Shown here: positions 44,246 to 53,952 of the stretch, in pieces
Position numbering within the stretch: the stretch's first letter is position 1
Layout: each line of letters starts with the position of its first letter
Origin: Ananas comosus
Taxonomy: Eukaryota; Streptophyta; Magnoliopsida; Poales; Bromeliaceae
Length of the DNA stretch: 64,000 nt
Reading direction: 5' to 3'
NCBI RefSeq assembly: GCF_001540865.1
Contig: NC_033637.1
Location: 7,336,736 to 7,400,735, forward strand
Position numbers and translations under genes: made by a program
The notes under the pieces: model-generated
The model's database searches: none
Told to the model about the DNA's origin: nothing
Seen by the model: only the letters and a program-made list of their open reading frames with translations

Positions 44246-45360
44246 TTTTTGTTTGACTTTATGTTTTGCTATGATCGGTGTTATTGCATATCTTTTGATC
44301 ATTGCATTACATGTGTTTCAAATTTTTGGGAATCATTCAGTGTTTAAATTTGTGCGTTGAACATCTATAATTTACATTCCTTCATTTCGAATTAATTTCA
44401 TATTAATTTTCGGTTTCACTTCATTTTCACTTTTTATGAAGATAATTTATTATAGGATATCTTAATTCTTATATTCATCAAATTTGAGTAATCATGTGTA
44501 ATCTTTAGACACTTAACCTATCTCGGTTGTGTGTGTTGAATTTGATGAATGAATATTTGCTAATAGACTAAAATTTGTCAAATTTTCTTTCAAATAAGAG
44601 ATTGCATAACTAAGGGGGAGTTATATATAAATAAAAAGAGAAACACTCCAAGTTCTTAAAAGATGTAGAAAGAGTTGCATCCCAAGAGAGTGTGAAAACT
44701 ACCACCACATGTAGTTAAGAGCTACCACCCCGGTTGTCCGGTAAGTGTGTAAAGCTACCACATGAAATTCTAGTGCATAATCGAAAAGGTTGAAAAAGTG
44801 TTCATATTATAAAAAAAAATTTCGGTGTAATAAGGTGGTTTCGTAAAAAGATGCTCAAAGAGCCACCCTCGGTATATTATTGTTTGATCTCGAATTTGAA
44901 CGTTTATGCGACAAATTTCTGTCATTTGGTGAATCTTCATAAGTCATCTTTATGATCCGTTACATCTTGGTAGATTTTGAGCCTTTAGATTATTTTTGAT
45001 GACTTGATTTTGAAGTATATATGGATAAAGAAATTTTATTATATTTTATCTACATCTTGGTGAATTTGTAGTGAAATTCTTAATTTCTATAAAATTGATG
45101 TGGATTGAAAGAAGTCTTTGTAAATTTATCATATTCATACGCCAACATTATTGTTTTCACAATGCAATTATCATATTCTAAACTCTCTCTATTTTGGTAC
45201 TTTTGACAATTTTTGACAAAAAGGGGGAGATAGATGAGTTTTTGAAGAGAAAGGGGGAGAGATGAAATTGAATACTTAGACGCATGAACAAAGGGGGAGA
45301 AATTTCTAAATTTGAGTTTTCAAAATTTTATTACTAACTTTGTTCGTGGAGAAAACAATC
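44246..45360 (+). other. C2 long non-coding part with purine tracts
   Basis: No coding region was recognised. It contains 'aactaagggggag' (44610), 'aaaaagggggaga' (45222), 'aaagggggaga' (45250) and 'aaagggggagaaa' (45290), candidate purine tracts in series. Confidence 0.6.
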
Positions 45361-45530
45361 TTTTTGCAGATCATTGAAGACTTCAAGACTCCTTGTGTCC
45401 AAGTCATAGAGTTTGTTTAGGAGTTACAAATTTGTAATTTTGTACTTTTTGCAAATCATTGAAGACTTCAAGACTCCTTGTGTCTAAGTCATAGAGTTTA
45501 TTTAGGAGTTGCAAATTTGTAATTTTGTAA
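45361..45530 (+). repeat. 85 bp tandem duplication in C2
   Basis: 'tttttgcagatcattgaaga...ttgtaattttgta' (45361-45445) is repeated with few changes at 45446-45530. Confidence 0.85.
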
Positions 45531-46149
45531 TTTCTTTGGATCTTTCACGCGAGAAGTTCATTGTTTTGGTGATCGCAATGAATTTCAAATTTTATTTTTG
45601 GAGAGTTGAGCGTTGTGAGTACTTTGATATATTTTTGTGTTTTGTCACGAAATTGCAAAAGGGAAAGATTGTTACAGATTTTAAGTTGGCATATTTCGTG
45701 AAGTAAGTCGGAGTCTTGAAGATTTAAAGACAAAGAGACGAAAATCGAAGACTTGAAGACTCAAAACATGAATCCACAATGCTTGATAAGTTGAAATACT
45801 GTTGATGATGATCTATAAGCATGAAAAGATGTTTGGAAGACTTAGATGGTTTTTAAATGTATAAAACTGGATAAAAACTGAGCCTTTCGAGGTTTAGGAT
45901 CCGGACCCTAAGTGAGGGTCCGGACCCCGTAGGTTCTACTTACATATACGCAACGAGGGTTCGGACCTTTAGGCTTGGGTCTGGACCTCGTACGTTGGAA
46001 TTTTGATTACGCAAGGAGGGTCCGGACCCTGGAGTCAAGGTCCGGACCTTCAAGGTCCGGACCCTGCGGGAAGTCCAGACCCTGAGACCGTCGTTTGTTT
46101 TTAAATATGATTTTTTCAATCCTAATCTAATTCTAATGTCTTCTAAACC

Positions 46150-46157
46150 TATAAATA
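46150..46157 (+). promoter_or_regulatory. TATA box in C2 LTR-like part
   Basis: TATAAATA follows the CCGG-centred array at 45897-46085, the same order as in the gypsy LTRs nearby. Confidence 0.5.
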
Positions 46158-46814
46158 AGATGTGGGGGTGTTTCTAAAACATGGCTAAGTATAGAATATC
46201 TTTTTGAAGCCTAGAAACTTGTTGGGTGCTCTCTTTCTTATCTCCAACAACAAGTTTCTATCCGATCAATTCTTGAAACCCTAATTTTTTGTTCTTCATG
46301 GAGAATTGATTCGACTATTGCTTAGAAACATCTTCTACGGTTCTTTAATGATTATCTAAGCAATAAATCATCATCAATCATATTGTTCTTGCTCCGGACG
46401 GAGTGCGCTCGTGGATTCGAGTTGGCGTCATGGATTTAGCGTGATCAAGGCTTCGTGGATTTGAAGTGTTGGCGTTTCATAGATTCGGGACGTGGTGTTC
46501 GTGGAGTTGGACGTGGGGCGTGGACAACCCGTTGGTTCTGCGAGATCCAGAGAAGATAAAAGAGATGTTTGAGTCCGTGGATTCGGTAATCACCTTATAA
46601 TCTTTTATTTCTTAGTAGATTGTTATCGCGTGTTGGTCCCGTGGATTTTTTACTCCTAGTTGAAATATTTCCACTTAAATCTCGGTGTGATTTTTATTTT
46701 CCGCATTTACTTTTATCGCATTAAGATTTGTGGTTTTTGGCCGTTACACCTATTCACCTCCTTCTAGGTGTTTGATACAATCTAGATAGATCCTAGGGTT
46801 CCTCATAACTTACA

Positions 46815-46936
46815 TCCTGGGTAACTTATTGTACTTGATTGTTGTTGTTAGCCTGGGCATATAGAGAAGGTGATGTTCGTTCGGCGTCTGTTCGACGTGC
46901 CCGAACCGACCAAATTGGCGGTCGAGGGGAGTGATA
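46815..46936 (+). repeat. Orphan LTR tail followed by GCTTT
   Basis: These 122 bases match the end of the G 5' LTR (34825-34945), for example 'aacttattgtacttgattgt' and 'aaattggcggtcgagggg'. They end TGATA (from TGACA). GCTTT (46937-46941) follows, and then the M2 gag sequence continues exactly where it was cut at 32539. It is the far end of the original insertion. Confidence 0.88.
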
Positions 46937-46941
46937 GCTTT

Positions 46942-47123
46942 CTTGCATCATGGTTTGGCTTGTGCCCTTTTGCGCCCGCTGGATCGCGGTGCCCTCCCCC
47001 ACCTTTGGCCTCTCTCGCTTTTGGTGGTTCACCTCGATCGCCCTCGGTTCGCTCCCAGTTAGGCAACTTCTCCGCCAGAGCAATCGCCGAGTTTAGGTTT
47101 GTCACATCTCGTGCCACGAGCTC
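46942..47123 (-). pseudogene. M2 gag, middle piece (second duplicate copy)
   Basis: The minus strand gives ELVARDVTNLNSAIALAEKLPNWERTEGDRGEPPKAREAKGG, homologous to 17738-18160 and 32200-32420. It is cut at the right by the solo LTR (47124) and at the left by the G complex. Confidence 0.85.
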
Positions 47124-49570
47124 TGTAACATACCACATCCCTCATAAATCATGTCGAGTTCCGTCGAAACGAGCGGAACGCGGAGATGAATGAGTTGGAG
47201 TGGACCCTAAGCACATTAGAGTCCATAAGTGAAGTTAGAAGGGACCCGAGAGAGTAATCTGAAAATCTGGTTAAGTCCCAGATTTTGTGCTCTCGGGGAC
47301 CGGTCCCTGAAGGAGAGACCGGTCCCCGTACGCGTAGCCTGCCAGGAAGTCCTGAGGCAACCGGTCCCTGGTGGTGAGACCGGTCCTCGGGAGACCGGTC
47401 CCTCACTGCGCAACAGCTGAAAAACCCGAAAATTTGGCTAAGTCCTGGAACACCCACGTTCGGGAATCGGTCCCTGGTCGGGGAGACCGGTCCCCGAAGG
47501 CGAAAAACGCCCAGTCTGGGCAGATCAAGGGGAAACAAGTTGAGGGGCTTAAATGCAATTGTCACAACACTATATGTGGACACCCCTCTCTCTCCCATAG
47601 CCATTTTCACCCTTCTCTCCCATTTCCTCTCTTTCTCTCTCTAGAACTCTTGCTCTAGGGCTTGGAGAAGAAGAAGAAGAAGAAGCAAGGGAAGGTGGAT
47701 TTGGAGGCTTTGGTGGGTTCTACAAGCTCTCCTACAAGAAGGACTTGGAGGAGCTTGGGCTAAGGTTAGTTTTTGGTATAAATGAGTCTAGGGCTTGGTT
47801 TTAATCCCTATGTTTTGGAGCTTTGGGTTGTTTTTGGCCATGTGAGCCTTCTATATGTATTGAACTCCATAGAACCCATGAGAGCTCAAGTGCTCTCATG
47901 GTGGTTGGATAGGGTTTGCCATAGAAGCCCTAGGGTTGGTTCCAAGGTCTAGGAACCTTACTAGGATGCTTCTTAGATGATCCTAAGCTATTGCTTGCTT
48001 AGGGTTGGGATCGATTCATGGGGAAACCCTAAATGACAATATTAGGGCTTGAAAATTGGGGCTTTTGTCTTAGGAATTTTCGGGGACAAATTGACCCCGT
48101 GGAAACCTAATTGGGGGTGTCCTAAACACGTTGGACAACTCCGTTTAACATTACGAAATGTTAGAGTATGGTTCATGTACGAAGGGCCTAATATGGCACT
48201 ATTTTGGTTGTAGGGTGCGGAATCGGCTTTCGTAAAGTGCGGGAGCCCTCATATTCTACACCCACACGATTGTTAGAGGTGGGGGGTGCACGCCGGAATC
48301 ATTGGATTTTCTTCTATGTCTGTTTTCTCTATTCTTGAGCATATATGTATATATATACATCCATTCATGCATAGTAGGGTAGATACATGTGGAACTTGGT
48401 TTGATGTCATTATAAGTTTCTAACGTAGTTGAACTTAGTGGATGATAGAACCAAAATGGACATGTGTGATTGGACCCTCAAGTTGTGTGAATGTGAGGTT
48501 GGACTTGGTCAATAGAAAACAAGGGTGATATTGACGTAGAAACAAGATTGGCATTGAGAGATGAACCGTTAAACAAATTATGGCATCATCACGGGTATGG
48601 CCTTGAGAGTGGCAAGAATGAATAGGTAGAGACCTATCATGATATTGGCATTGTGACTAGTGGCTATGAATCCTCAAGTTGGGGATTAGATCGATACTCA
48701 CATTACGTCTTGGCTTGAGGGAGGTCGCTTCCCCCTCGAGCGGTGCGCTCCGGAGTTGGTCACCACTGGGCGAGATAAAGTCCCACCAGTTGACGGTCCC
48801 TAGGGAGATTCGAGTCCCCCGTTATTAAGGGATTTTGGGTTGTGAGCTATTGGGGTTAACAAGGTTAACCGACAAGATTGGGTAAGAGCCAAAGCTTATA
48901 CACAATTTGAGCATGCATGCATTTCTAATATCGCATTAAATTGAGTATCTGTTGACTTCTTCTTGCAGGCATAGTATTAGTTGCATTTAGTATTGGTTAC
49001 ATTTCTTTCCTTTGAAATACTTATGCCTGGATAGACCTAGTGGGTAAGTCGGCGGGGTCGGATGCTAAGCCCACTGGGAACTTTGTTGTAGTTCTCACAC
49101 CACTAACCCTACAGGTCCCAGCACGAGCGGGGCGGCGGAGGACCGAGGCAAGGGTATAGCGCCGTAGATAGCGGCCACCGGGACTTTACGCATTTTGTAG
49201 TCATTCCCTTTTTGCTATACTTGTATCAACTTTACCTTGTTGACTAGAAATGTAAAGTGTAAACAATTACGTATTTGGTGGATGACTAATGTGAAAAGAA
49301 ATGATGGTTGAAATCAAGTGTAATAGTTTTATTTACTTGTATTTGGTTCAAATGAAATCAAGTATCATGTACGATGTATATTAGCTTAGAGCTTTCGCTT
49401 CCATTGTTGCTTGCCCTCGTGCAAGCCTTGCATTATATATGCAATTCTCTTGTTGATTGCCTATGAATACATGTTGTTAGAGCTTTGGGCGGACAGGGGA
49501 GGCTCTGTCCGTTCGGCGTCTGTTGACGTGACCCGAACCCGACCAAATTGGCGGGGATTGGGGTGTGACA
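47124..49570 (+). repeat. Solo LTR inserted in M2 gag
   Basis: TGTAACATACC...GGGTGTGACA, 2447 bp, flanked by the perfect duplication AGCTC (47119-47123 and 49571-49575). Gag reads across once one copy is removed. It contains about ten ACCGGTCCC-type palindromes (47295-47500), a CT-rich leader (47580-47645) and the 'cccactgggaac...gttctcacaccac' block (49070-49105). It is closest to the LTR at 58277-60963 (both begin TGTAACA and carry gaccggtc arrays), in the opposite orientation. Confidence 0.93.
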
Positions 49571-50424
49571 AGCTCTTTGTTTGCCTACGGCTGAAGGCCA
49601 TCTAGGAAAAAGAATAGCTGATCTTCATCGGCCATGCTGGAGATCGCTAGCATGAGTTTCGAGTACTCCTGGACATACTCCTTGAGTGTGCCCCGATGTT
49701 TGAGCCGTCGAAGTTGCTTCTACGCAAGATATTCGACATGCCCTGGGTAGAACTGTGCCTTTAGTTCGCGCACAAAGTCCTCCCAAATCTTTTGTTTGCA
49801 TTGGCCATTCACGGCCTCTGCGGAACGCCGTCGCCACCACAGCATCGCGTCGTCGGCGAGGTACATGGAAGCAGTTTAGACCTTGTCATCCTCGTCCTCC
49901 AACCACAGCACCTTGAGATAGCGCGCCATGTGCCAAAGGAAATTGTCTATCTCCTTCTCATCGCACGTACCCTTGAAGCATTGGGGTTCAGGGACGCCGA
50001 TCCTTAGGGTGTCCTCCTTCTGCGTCTCGACGCCTCGAGCCACCGCCTTCTCAAGGATGGTCACCCGCATCTTGAGGTCCTCAACCTTGTCGAACCTGGT
50101 GACAAGATCCTCCACCAGCACCTTCCGCTCGTCCTCGCGACGGGCAAGATCCCTAGGGAACTCCTCGAGCTGTTGGCGAAAAGTCGCCAGGGCAGCCGCA
50201 ATGCTGTCCTCCATGGCATGCAGCCCATCCTCCATCATTCCCACATGTTGGGATAGGACGGAGTAGTGCTCCTCCGCTCTCGCAGCAGAGTCCTCCAGCA
50301 CGCCCACGCGGTCACCAAGCGAGACGGACTCTCTCGCCAGAGTCCGCGGCTCCTTGCTCTTGCCGCGCTTGGTCGCCCTGGGTTCCGGCACCACGTCAAC
50401 GACGACAGCATCTGATGTCGACAT
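49571..50424 (-). pseudogene. M2 gag N-terminal part
   Basis: The start is ATG at 50422-50424 (MSTSDAVVVDVVPEP), 20 bases after the primer site. It has a basic stretch, then heptad-like LGDRVGVLEDSAARAEEHYSVLSQHVGMMEDGLHAMEDSIAAALATFRQQLEEF. The capsid start follows, PQCFKGTCDEKEIDNFLWHMARYLKVLWLEDEDDKV. A TAA (from CAA in M1) stops it at 49876, and a TAG near 49728 interrupts EYLA.KQLRRLKHRGTLKEYVQEYS. The order matches M1. In life it would form the particle shell, perhaps co-assembling with a partner element's gag. Confidence 0.85.
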
Positions 50425-50444
50425 AGCTTCCCAGCAACGAACTC

Positions 50445-50456
50445 GCTCTGATACCA
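50445..50456 (-). promoter_or_regulatory. Primer binding site of M2
   Basis: The minus strand reads TGGTATCAGAGC, two bases inside the right LTR. Confidence 0.9.
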
Positions 50457-50458
50457 AC

Positions 50459-50949
50459 TGTCATGAACTTAAGCAAAATCGCTCGTTAGCCCGTGCGGCG
50501 CCCGCCTTCCTGCTCGAAGATGAGCAAGTCTACCTCTCTACTTGCTCTTTGTTAGGACCTACTCGCCCTAGACTAAGTACAAGAGAGAGGGAGAGTTTGA
50601 GGAATGTTGTATATTGATTGAAGTTAAAAGTACAACTGATTTTCCTCAATGAGAGGGGGTGGAGGCCACATCCTTATATAGGCCACTTGCTACCCAAGCT
50701 GCGAATAAAAAGGCGCCAAGTGGCGCATAACAACAAGGCAAAGGGGGAAGCTACATATTCCCAAGAAACTACAATTATTGCCCACCTAGAAACTCTAAGG
50801 GACCCTTGACCCTTCGGCATCCGCACCATCAGTCTTGAGATCCATGTAGAAGCTCCTAGAACGCCCCAACAAAACCTCCGATAGAATGCTCCTTCGGAGA
50901 ATGGTCCACTGTCAAGGAGAAGTCAGCGGAAAATATTTTGTCCGTGACA
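50459..50949 (-). repeat. 5' LTR of M2
   Basis: TGTCATGAACTT...TCCGTGACA, 491 bp, very close to 30672-31158. The low divergence between these two LTRs, despite the large inserts inside the element, supports a single original insertion. Confidence 0.9.
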
Positions 50950-51622
50950 GAGAGCGTATATAGAACATACCCTATGTCTTTGCAGTAGAGAGCTTGATGT
51001 ATGCGTTGGTCTGTACCCGACTTGATATAGCTCATGCAATGGGGATGCTAGGTAGATACCAAAGTAACTCTAACCTTGATCGTTGGAAAGCTGCAAAGAA
51101 AGTTATGAGATATTTATAAAGAACAAAGAATTATATGCTTACCTACGGGCATTCTGACTATCTTGAGGTGGTTGGATATTCGGACTCCGATTTTGCTGAA
51201 TGTGTGGATTCTAGAAAGTCTACATCAGGATATATTTTTTCTTACTTACTCAAGGTGCTATATCTTGGAGAAGCACTAAGCAATAGACAGTTGCTATATT
51301 CACTATGGAGGCAGAGTTCATCGCTTGCTATGGGGCATTGTCACAGGGTTTATGACTGAGAAATTTTATCTAAGATTTAAGAGTTGTCGACTTTATCTTA
51401 AGACCAATTAAGATTTATTGCGATAACCCTGCTAAAGTGTTCTTTACCAAGAATAGTCAAATTACAGATCACAACAAATATATTGATATAAAGTATCTTG
51501 CTGTGAAAGAAAATGACAAAAAGAATGTGGATATCCAACACATTGGGATTGAGATGATGATTGCTGATCCTATGACAAAGTATTGCCGACAAACAAGCTC
51601 AAGGATCATGTTCATCGTATAG
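50950..51622 (+). pseudogene. C1 copia RNase H
   Basis: The copia frame picks up after M2 with a degraded GLYPT.LDIAHAMGMLGRYQSN region (51000-51090). It then has HSDYLEVVGYSDSDFAECVDSRKSTSGYIF (51145-51230), the RNase H core with its catalytic Asp. A local deletion replaces the usual GGAVSW block. QITDHNKYIDIKYL and ADPMTK close the domain (to 51622). It is the C-terminal piece of the polyprotein whose RT lies 20 kb away at 30671. Confidence 0.85.
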
Positions 51623-52019
51623 GTATATTGAGTCCATTTATAGTTTAAGTATTTTCTTCTTGTATAAAAAATTTAAAGACTATTCTTATTTGAGTAAGAA
51701 CAAATTTTAATTTTTGCACATATGCGCATAAAGTTATATATCTTTTGTACATTAAAGTATTATTATGTACAAAAGTGGGACTTTGAGTTGAACTTATAAT
51801 AAGTTCATATGGTTGTAACTCATAATGTTATTTGGTTAAGAAATACGTGCTTTTGATACATGAAAGAGAGTGTTCATCTTTTGAAACATAACCGCTATGA
51901 TCAAAGTATTATGATTTGTTGGTCGAGTGGGAGATTTTGGTTGTATAATTTAGTTGGTATATAATAAAGTTTTGTATCGCCTACACACTATGAATATATC
52001 ATTAAGTCAAGTGGGAGAA
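51623..52019 (+). other. C1 3' untranslated part ending in a purine tract
   Basis: Non-coding. It ends in AAGTGGGAGAA (52009-52019), a polypurine tract of the kind that precedes copia 3' LTRs. Confidence 0.6.
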
Positions 52020-52397
52020 TATTGGACGTGGCCCACGTGATTTATTCAAGGTGGTCTATAAAGATACAGTCAGTCTATTCAAGTCAATTTATAAATATAC
52101 AGTAGACCTAGCGATTAGGATGTATCTGAACATATTCTTGATGGACATGCATGATTTAACATCCTTACATCAAGTTATATATAAATATGTAATATACGGA
52201 AGTACCGGTCTAACCCTAATACTAATTCCTGTGACGGTTCTATCTCTGAGGATAAGAGAATTATACTCGTAACGTACCAATCTTTTGTAGATCGTCAAGA
52301 AGGACGAACCAAGAGCAAGAATTGCCGTCTACAATCTAGATATAGAAATCGAAATCATGGCAAAATGTACGATCTTAAATTCTTATAAAGTTTAGCA
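52020..52397 (+). repeat. Probable 3' LTR of C1
   Basis: Starts TATTGGACGTGG (degraded TGTTGG) right after the purine tract. The end at 'tttagca' is a guess because the 5' LTR is absent. It contains 'gtctataaagatacag' and 'tataaatatacag' repeats. Confidence 0.45.
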
Positions 52398-53419
52398 GTC
52401 ACTTTACTTGCAACTCCACCATAAATGTCGGTTGTAACTCCACCTATTGGGGTGGGAAGCAAATTCATTATATTTTTAATAAAATGTTAAATTAAGTTCA
52501 TTTTAAATTAAGAAAAAAATAGAAATAGTGCAAAAAAATAGTTGAAAACAACTTAAATTAATTAAAATTTTCAATAAATGTATCTTGAAGGTTTTTTCTA
52601 AAAAATAATATAACTAGTGTTTCTGAATAAAGTTGTTTACTTCTATTTAAAATAGTACAATTTTTTTTTGACGGTAGTATATATAAAGATTAGAGGGAAA
52701 ACAATACTTTGGATATATCCTTAGAAGAAAGAAAATAGCACAATATAACAAATAAATCTATGATAATGCATAGGGATTAATAAGAAAACGATAGTCAAAT
52801 AATGGTTTTGAAAAAAAAAAAATTAGCACTGTGAATCAAATGAGAAATAACACTAAAGCAAAGCATGGTAAGGTATTATTGATCTTAATTTTAATTATTA
52901 GTTTATAAACAATAGGAGAATAATTTACCTCGAATAGCTAACTAACAGATCCATTATGCCTAATAAAAAATGTTATATCATCTAATTATAGTAATTCAAA
53001 TTATAAACGATAAAACTTAAACAAGTAATATTAATCAGAAAAAGAGAAATTAATGTTATGCATAATGGCATTCCAAATGTTATTTTTTTACAAACTCATC
53101 AATTTCAACGGCCAGATTTAATGATTTGCGACCAGTCATTAATGATCCGTGGCCACTAAAGCAAGTTTGTGAAAAAATTTATAGAAAATTTATTAGTGGT
53201 GACCGTAGCATTTTCAAAGTCCGTATGCCTGTGGGGTTTCCGTGCAATTTTACTTGCATTTACTGCGGGACATTTTTCACTACTCACTTCGTAAGATGCG
53301 AATACGAACAGTCTCGTTAACTGTTGCACGCTAGGCATCGTGAACACTGACGCGAGACACGATATTAACACTACTAATAAAATATAATATTATTAATATG
53401 ATAATATGATAATACAGTA
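52398..53419. other. AT-rich spacer
   Basis: No gene or element end was recognised. A poly(A) run (52809-52821) and TA-rich sequence at 53370-53410 lead into the next foldback. Confidence 0.65.
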
Positions 53420-53952
53420 GGATTACTATACTCTTATAAATATTGAGCCTTTCGTACTCATAAGTTATTTTGATGATAGAGCTGCCGAATCGACGATCCA
53501 CTCCATTAAATATGATCTAGAGTATTTGAAACTTCTAAAAAATAAATTTCGTAATTTTTCGAAATAATAATAAAGTCCATCAAGCGGGCATAAAATGAAC
53601 GGTCAAAATCGAACGACGTCCTCAAAATGGATGGTCGGATCATTCAATTTAAGATCAGAGTTATTAATCTTTATTTAGAAAGTGAATAGAATTTTCAATC
53701 AAAACTTCAACTGATTCCGATTCTTTTACACCGTTAAATTAACAAGTATTCCATACCGACCGTTAAAAATTGGTAATTTTATAACCTTTTGATCATAAGG
53801 TAAATAATGTCGAAAAATTTTGAAATTTGATTTCTACAAGTTTTAAATGCTCGAGATAATGTTTAACGGTTTAGATCGTCGATTCAGAAGCTCCATCATC
53901 GAAAACAACTTATGAGTACGAGGACGATCGTACTCATAAGACTATAGTAGCC
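53420..53952. mobile_element. Foldback MITE, GGCTACTATGC family, outlying copy
   Basis: Ends GGATTACTATACTCTTATAA and CATAAGACTATAGTAGCC. Internal mirrored blocks 'gaatcgacgatccactccat' and 'tttagatcgtcgattc' are present. 533 bp, flanked by AT-rich sequence. It belongs to the same long-hairpin family as the 20-26 kb cluster. Confidence 0.78.

Larger units (their letters stand above)
42573..46814 (+). mobile_element. Copia-type gag-only element fragment C2
   Basis: It begins abruptly inside a copia gag frame and holds gag, an acidic/coiled-coil region and a second zinc knuckle. A long non-coding part with four AAGGGGGAG-type purine tracts (44610, 45222, 45250, 45290) follows, then LTR-like sequence with a CCGG-centred array and TATA box (46150-46157). 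It ends in '..cttaca' at 46814. Repeated purine tracts before the LTR are typical of Maximus/SIRE-like copia lineages. No protease, integrase or RT is present. The 5' part is lost. Confidence 0.7.
30672..50949 (-). mobile_element. Gag-protease two-LTR element (TR-GAG type), copy M2, heavily invaded
   Basis: LTRs at 30672-31158 and 50459-50949 match M1. Removing the inserts 32540-46936 and 47124-49570 (with one copy of each target duplication) leaves about 3.4 kb. The primer site is at 50445-50456 and a purine tract at 31159-31170, so it is on the minus strand. It carries gag and protease but no RT, RNase H or integrase. It lies inside C1, in the purine run 'ttagagagaga/gagagc'. The copia frame NDLERE... 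resumes after it, but slippage in the GA repeat blurs the exact duplication. Confidence 0.88.
26926..52397 (+). mobile_element. Ty1/copia element C1, outer host of the nest
   Basis: Plus-strand copia remains in three blocks: gag, protease and pre-integrase (26926-28033), integrase and RT (28949-30671), and RNase H, purine tract and a 3' LTR candidate (50950-52397). The first gap is a Mutator-like foldback, the second the M2 nest. The reading order PR-INT-RT-RH is that of copia. The 5' LTR and start of gag are missing. Many stops and frameshifts show it is old. Confidence 0.85.

Noticed and set aside
47295..47500. Regularly repeated gaccggtc words suggesting a CRISPR-like array
   Set aside because: Spacing is irregular, the words are short palindromes, and the array lies inside an LTR with fixed borders in a plant genome.
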